NCBI GenBank assembly: GCA_009695015.1
Contig: SIBT01000005.1
Coordinates: 1-26,512 of the forward strand
Direction: 5' to 3'
DNA: 26,512 nt
DNA from: Candidatus Nomurabacteria bacterium
GTDB lineage: Bacteria; Patescibacteriota; Minisyncoccia; Phycocordibacterales; UBA9973
Positions within the stretch are counted from its first letter, which is position 1. Every line of letters begins with the position of its first letter. This document shows positions 22,663 to 26,512 of this stretch, one piece after another. Below the pieces are notes generated by a model. The model was not told the DNA's origin and ran no database searches. It saw nothing but the letters and a program-made list of their open reading frames with translations. A program made the position numbers and the translations under genes.

Positions 22663-24399
22663 TTCATTCTCATTGCTAAAGTTGTACACTTCAGTGTAAG
22701 GAATAATGCCATCTAAAGATTTTAGCATTGCATCTTCTCTCATCATCATCATACCATGTCGGCGGGCTACTTTGTAAATCTCTCCATTTGTAGGACTTTT
22801 TAATATCACATTCTGCATTTCCTTATCTATTTTAAACATTTCAAAAACAGCAATACGACCCCTCGTGCCAGAAGGAGATTCACTCGAAGGAACCGTCTCA
22901 TACATTTCACTTCTATTTCCAATGTCTTTTTTAAACTCATTTGGCAAATCTTCCATCTGTTTTTCGATTTGTATTTTAATATTCTCATCCATTGGCACAA
23001 GTTTTCGTGAACTTGGATGAGTCATTCGAGCCAGACGCTGGGCGATAGAAAGGATAAGAGTCGGCGCAATTAAATATGGATCAACACCCATATCTACCAA
23101 ACGAGGCACTGCGCCGATGGCATTGTTCGTATGGAGGGTCGACAGAACAAGATGTCCAGTCAAAGCAGCCTGAATAGCGAGTTGCGCTGTTTCTTTATCA
23201 CGTATTTCTCCAACCATTATTATATCCGGATCTTGACGCAAGATCGAACGAAGTCCTGAAGCAAAAGTATACCCTATCTCAGGCATCATTTGTGATTGAT
23301 TAATATCAGGCATATGATATTCCACAGGATCTTCGAGCGACACAATATTGCTTCCTTCTTTATCAAGTTCGTTCATCATCGAATATAAAGTCGTAGATTT
23401 ACCAGACCCTGTCGGACCAGTAATCAAAATAAGTCCGTATGGTCTTTTAATCGCTTCTCTAATCATATTTAAATTTATTTCTGATAGACCTAGTTGGTCT
23501 AAGGATTTAACTCCTTTTTCAGAATCCAAAATACGCATAACAACTTTCTCACCATAATATGACGGCATCGTAGAAACACGAAAATCAATCTTGCGTTCAT
23601 CGATATTCGCGCTAAACGACCCATCTTGGGGTTTTCTTTTTTCATCAAGTCGTAGTTTAGCTAGGATTTTTATACGCGCAACTATGCCACTGTAAATATT
23701 GGACGGTAATACTATAGTGGTATGCAAACTTCCATCCACACGAAAACGCACCTTTACTTTTTCTCCAGTGTACTCAATATGCACATCCGAAGCGCCTCCT
23801 TCTATGGCATTACGCAATATAACAGCAACTATTTTTATAACTGGCGCATCTTCTACTATTTTTTCTTGTTCATTTGGTTTTATATTTTTAATTTCTTTAC
23901 TTAAATTTTCCTCACTTAGATTTTTTACTTCAGATTGATTTAATTCATCAAGTGCTTCTTCTACCTGGCTTCCCAGACCTTTGTAGGCTTCCATGATACT
24001 TTCGTAATCACTTTTAGAAATAAGATATATTTTAAATGGAATACCCAGCTTGGTAGAAATAAATTGCAGAGCATTCATTGCTTGTATATTTTCTGGATTC
24101 GTGACACCCACTTCCAATACTCCCTCCCGGAGTTCAATTGGAGCAAAGTGATAATGTATAGATGAATCTTCTGAAATATACTTTAGAGCATCAAAAGAAG
24201 CTCCTTCTATATTTACCTTCTTCACTGGCATTTGTAAATATTTTCCTTTTGCTTCAAGAACTTTTTCCTCTGTTACCCCAGATTTAATCAAAGCTTCGTC
24301 TAGGTCTCCATTGTACTTCTCTTCGGCAAGATTTTTTATCTCGCCTATTTGGCTCTTCTCAATTATATTTTCTTTAGCTAACTCTTCTAAAAAACTCAT
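22660..24399 (-). CDS. pilB: Type IV pilus assembly ATPase
   Basis: 579 aa. Hexameric ATPase that powers pilus extension. The N1 domain (residues ~1-140, LGIPFKIYLISKSDYESIM) is followed by a charged linker, N2 (GGASDVHIEYTGEKVKVRFRVDG) and the motor: Walker A GPTGSGKSTTLYSMM (328-342), Asp box SLEDPVEYHM, Walker B DIIMVGEIRDKETA, His box GHLVLSTLHTNNA. After QRLARM, where most PilB/GspE proteins have a four-cysteine zinc site, this protein reads THPSSRKLVP; it contains no cysteine at all. The start is two bases after the stop of the PilP-like gene. A TAG stop begins a palindromic element. Confidence 0.95.
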   Translation of the reverse strand: MSFLEELAKENIIEKSQIGEIKNLAEEKYNGDLDEALIKSGVTEEKVLEAKGKYLQMPVKKVNIEGASFDALKYISEDSSIHYHFAPIELREGVLEVGVTNPENIQAMNALQFISTKLGIPFKIYLISKSDYESIMEAYKGLGSQVEEALDELNQSEVKNLSEENLSKEIKNIKPNEQEKIVEDAPVIKIVAVILRNAIEGGASDVHIEYTGEKVKVRFRVDGSLHTTIVLPSNIYSGIVARIKILAKLRLDEKRKPQDGSFSANIDERKIDFRVSTMPSYYGEKVVMRILDSEKGVKSLDQLGLSEINLNMIREAIKRPYGLILITGPTGSGKSTTLYSMMNELDKEGSNIVSLEDPVEYHMPDINQSQMMPEIGYTFASGLRSILRQDPDIIMVGEIRDKETAQLAIQAALTGHLVLSTLHTNNAIGAVPRLVDMGVDPYLIAPTLILSIAQRLARMTHPSSRKLVPMDENIKIQIEKQMEDLPNEFKKDIGNRSEMYETVPSSESPSGTRGRIAVFEMFKIDKEMQNVILKSPTNGEIYKVARRHGMMMMREDAMLKSLDGIIPYTEVYNFSNENE

Positions 24400-24401
24400 A
24401 A

Positions 24402-24752
24402 TTAATTTGGAAGTGGATTATCAGTTCCCAGTGGAGCAAATGGATTTATTCTTCCTTCATTTCCGTCTGGTATAAGTGTAATACTAGAATCATATAAACT
24501 AATAAAAGCATTATCAGAAAAAATAGCATCATCTAATTTTATGCTTTTAACACTGAGGAGTAAAGTGAGAAACTCTTGCGCGACTGCGGAATTATCTTCT
24601 ATTGCGAGGGTATCTCCGCTTGACGTAACTAAGGGAGTTACCGAAGAAACCAAGGTAGCTGTATCGGTATCTTTTTTAATAAAATACACATAAATCAATA
24701 CAAAGATTATGGCAATTACTATAAATATTATGATGTTTTTTATTGTTGGCAT
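24402..24752 (-). CDS. Small bitopic pilus-locus protein, PilP-like position
   Basis: 116 aa. One membrane helix near the N-terminus (residues ~6-24, IIIFIVIAIIFVLIYVYFI), an extracytoplasmic Thr/Ser-rich linker, then LLLSVKSIKLDDAIFSDNAFISLYDSS and the ending GRINPFAPLG. It fills the slot after pilM-N-O where pilP is found in Gram-negative bacteria, but it lacks a lipobox, and no secretin is present for it to contact. The -NPF-PL- ending recalls the (R/D)PF.PL motif of PilP; I treat that as suggestive only. Nine bases after pilO, two before pilB. Confidence 0.6.
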   Translation of the reverse strand: MPTIKNIIIFIVIAIIFVLIYVYFIKKDTDTATLVSSVTPLVTSSGDTLAIEDNSAVAQEFLTLLLSVKSIKLDDAIFSDNAFISLYDSSITLIPDGNEGRINPFAPLGTDNPLPN

Positions 24753-24761
24753 TTTTTTATT

Positions 24762-25376
24762 TTAATTTTTTAGCCAATAAGTTTTAATCTTAAAACTATA
24801 TGCGTAAGATTCAAGAACGAGAGAACTGGGGGTTTTATTAGATTCAGTCGTCGTACTAGATGAAAATTGGATTGATGATATATCCACAATTCGGAGGTTG
24901 CGTTGCAAGTCTCTTGTAAAATTAAGGAAATTATCGTAAGTACCAGTCGTATTAAACTCCAAATCCCAAATCCCATAGTCTTGCGAGGTTTGTTCCCCTC
25001 CACCTTCTGTTATTTGCACATCTCCCCCGACCGGAGCAGTGTTATTTTTATCGACGCTTGGACTGTATTTAATATCTTTCAAGATCATGCTATAAGGTAA
25101 CGCTATTTGTTCTATTTCTAAAATCAAACGTATGTTGTCGATATTGTCGGGTAAAAGTTTGTGAAGTCTTATTTTATCATTCGGATCAATAGAATTATCT
25201 TTAGTTGTTAATTTATCTCGTTCACTTTCAAGCGCTTTAGAATTAGAAAGCGCTTCATTAAAAGATGCTGTTTTCATACGTAGTTCTCCAATATTACTGT
25301 AAATAGGATTAGAATATACGAAAAAAACAGTAACACTGATTCCTATTAAAATGAGAGGTAAAATAAATCGCATCAT
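24762..25376 (-). CDS. pilO: Type IV pilus alignment protein PilO
   Basis: 204 aa. One N-terminal membrane helix (residues ~4-24), a coiled-coil stretch (IGELRMKTASFNEALSNSKALESERDKL), the segment KIRLHKLLPDNIDNIRLILEIEQIA, and a C-terminal ferredoxin-like part with TGTYDNFLNFTRDLQRNLRIVDI. This order is typical of PilO, which pairs with PilN to link PilM to the platform. Follows pilN by 11 bases, without a ribosome-binding site visible before ATG. Confidence 0.85.
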   Translation of the reverse strand: MMRFILPLILIGISVTVFFVYSNPIYSNIGELRMKTASFNEALSNSKALESERDKLTTKDNSIDPNDKIRLHKLLPDNIDNIRLILEIEQIALPYSMILKDIKYSPSVDKNNTAPVGGDVQITEGGGEQTSQDYGIWDLEFNTTGTYDNFLNFTRDLQRNLRIVDISSIQFSSSTTTESNKTPSSLVLESYAYSFKIKTYWLKN

Positions 25377-25387
25377 AAAAAATTAAC

Positions 25388-25996
25388 TTAAGTGGGACTC
25401 TCTTCTATCGCGAGTGTTGTCTTATAATCAACAAAAGTTGGATCGACCGAAAATTCTAAACTGAACATAACATTGCCTTTATCATCAAGGGTTAGGTTAG
25501 AAAAAATAGGATCAATAAAATTTTTACCTTCATCTCTAGTGCTGAACAGATCTGATTGAAGAGCAATAGAACGATAGCCTACTGCAAGACCAGTCATTTT
25601 CACACTGACTTTCCCATCAGCTCCAATACCATAACCAAATTGAGTATAACGAACAGTTTTCATGGTAATAGCAGAAAGCGCAGCAAAAATAGGAGTGATA
25701 GCTATATGTTTAGATAAAATTTCACTGGATGCGCGCAGGCGCTTGTCGAACACCTTGAGCTCTGTTATCTTCGAAGGCTCAAAACGATTTTTGGCTAGAT
25801 TTAAGTCGATTCCCATTTGTGTAATATTCTTCGTTAAATTTACTTTAAAAAAATAAAGGCCACCTGTTATTAGCAGTACAGCAAATAAAATAAAAAAAGA
25901 AATAATAGTAAGAAAACCAACAGATCGTGTCCTTATGACACGCTCTTCCACTATTGGTTTTTTAGGTATAAATGATGTTTGGAAATTTGACTCCAT
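25388..25996 (-). CDS. pilN: Type IV pilus alignment protein PilN
   Basis: 202 aa. A short cytoplasmic N-terminus with FIPKKPIVEE (the part that binds PilM in the family), one helix (~residues 27-48), a predicted coiled coil (LTKNITQMGIDLNLAKNRFEPSKITELKVFDKRL), and a periplasmic-type C-terminal domain. The sequence is weakly conserved; the call rests on architecture and its place between pilM and pilO. A TATAAT box upstream would give a 4-base leader, so it may be transcribed apart from pilM. Confidence 0.75.
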   Translation of the reverse strand: MESNFQTSFIPKKPIVEERVIRTRSVGFLTIISFFILFAVLLITGGLYFFKVNLTKNITQMGIDLNLAKNRFEPSKITELKVFDKRLRASSEILSKHIAITPIFAALSAITMKTVRYTQFGYGIGADGKVSVKMTGLAVGYRSIALQSDLFSTRDEGKNFIDPIFSNLTLDDKGNVMFSLEFSVDPTFVDYKTTLAIEESPT

Positions 25997-26006
25997 CTTA
26001 CATCTT

Positions 26007-26012
26007 ATTATA
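26007..26012 (-). promoter_or_regulatory. -10 box of pilN (near-leaderless)
   Basis: Minus strand TATAAT, predicted +1 near 26000, four bases before the pilN ATG. An overlapping TAAGAT (26007-26002) is also possible. Confidence 0.5.
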
Positions 26013-26084
26013 TTACAAAAACAAATTTAAATGAAACAAAATGTGTATAACTCGAAATTTACCCGAACACTTACTTGTATAATA

Positions 26085-26110
26085 CGCCAAAGGGCGCGCA
26101 ACGAAGTTGC
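26085..26110 (-). repeat. Two adjacent small hairpins between pilM and pilN
   Basis: CGCC-AAAG-GGCG (26085-26096) and GCAAC-GAA-GTTGC (26098-26110) lie back to back, 25 bases after the pilM stop. There is no T run, so termination is uncertain; they may end or stabilise the pilM mRNA. Confidence 0.4.
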
Positions 26111-26134
26111 TTTATGTAAATTAAGTGTGCGGAT

Positions 26135-26512
26135 TTACTGTAATTTTCGTAGCGCGAGTCCGAGCGCCACAGCAAACTCGGGACCCATCGTCTCGAGAAC
26201 TTTTTCTAAAAATACTGGAGCATTAACCTTGGAAAATGGACGCCCAATTTCTATCTCTGCTTGAAAATTATTTGCCGCTACTTCCGAAAGCCCTTTTAAA
26301 AGAGATCCACCGCCGGTGAATATCACTTTACTTATAGTCCTATTATACCTCTTCTCATATTCTAATAATACATTATTGGTTTCAGAAAAAATGTAGTCAA
26401 TATGAATCTTGATGATATCAGATAAACTTTTTTCTAATGGATTCCCAAAAAGACCGAACTCTTTTTTCATTTTTTCCGCCTCACCAAAAGGAATGCTTAA
26501 AGACTTGGAAAC
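26135..26512 (-). CDS. pilM: Type IV pilus actin-like ATPase PilM, C-terminal part only
   Basis: The frame is open to the window edge: codons before the ATG at 26470 read VSKSLSIPFGEAEK, a typical PilM segment, so that ATG is internal. Visible are IDYIFSETNNVLLEYEKRYNR, the phosphate-2/adenosine signature VIFTGGGSLLKGLSEVAA, the segment RPFSKVNAP, and the end GPEFAVALGLALRKLQ. PilM is a cytoplasmic, actin-fold protein that binds PilN and PilB/PilT. The rest of the gene and anything upstream lie outside the window. Separated from pilN by 138 bases with hairpins and a promoter. Confidence 0.92.
   Translation of the reverse strand, partial: VSKSLSIPFGEAEKMKKEFGLFGNPLEKSLSDIIKIHIDYIFSETNNVLLEYEKRYNRTISKVIFTGGGSLLKGLSEVAANNFQAEIEIGRPFSKVNAPVFLEKVLETMGPEFAVALGLALRKLQ

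Noticed and set aside
1..26512. CRISPR arrays, insertion sequences, phage genes, rRNA
   Set aside because: No regularly spaced repeats, transposase motifs, integrase or ribosomal RNA sequence could be found on either strand.

Overview
The window looks like chromosome from a Candidate Phyla Radiation (Patescibacteria) bacterium, probably of the Parcubacteria/Paceibacteria side. This is inferred from AT-rich DNA, very tight packing, many 30-80 aa membrane or zinc-knuckle proteins, compact housekeeping enzymes, and a complete monoderm-style type IV pilus locus with no secretin. Species cannot be read from the sequence.

Left part (1-13,138), mixed housekeeping genes: the 3' part of thrS meets gyrB tail to tail. 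gyrB is divergent from a single-chain phenylalanyl-tRNA synthetase of the mitochondrial type (catalytic core plus FDX-ACB domain in one polypeptide). Next come trhO, a 38-aa membrane microprotein, a UvrD/RecB-like helicase-nuclease broken by one in-frame TAA, a possible 28-aa leader ORF, truB and a DoxX/DUF417 membrane protein. A tRNA-Ser(GGA) gene is followed by the relic of a small HTH regulator, a 73-aa membrane protein, a 43-aa zinc-knuckle protein, a Sua5-type t6A enzyme and a TerC-family transporter.

Right part (13,139-26,512), all on the minus strand: read 5' to 3' it is pilM (partial), pilN, pilO, a PilP-like small protein, pilB, a CheY-like receiver, pilT, pilC, two tandem type IV pilins, pilD, four minor pseudopilins (GspH-, PilW/GspJ-, PilV/GspI- and PilX-like), then ligA. 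This is a full assembly/retraction machine with its own peptidase and minor pilins, probably serving attachment and DNA uptake.

The strongest cross-cutting signal is promoter geometry. At eleven sites (ten intact genes or ORFs and one gene relic) a TATAAT-like -10 box, often extended with TGn, ends 7-11 bases before the start codon. In six of them the predicted first transcribed base is the A of ATG. The genes inside operons mostly lack a Shine-Dalgarno sequence as well. The clear exception is the first pilin, which has an approximately 80-base structured leader. This geometry also supports two microproteins that would otherwise be ignored. Other points of interest are the mitochondrial-type PheRS, the pilin pair sharing an almost identical first 108 bases, a repeat-like sequence that encodes the prepilin cleavage site of a minor pilin, and two related palindromic elements that both begin at the stop codons of pilus genes.
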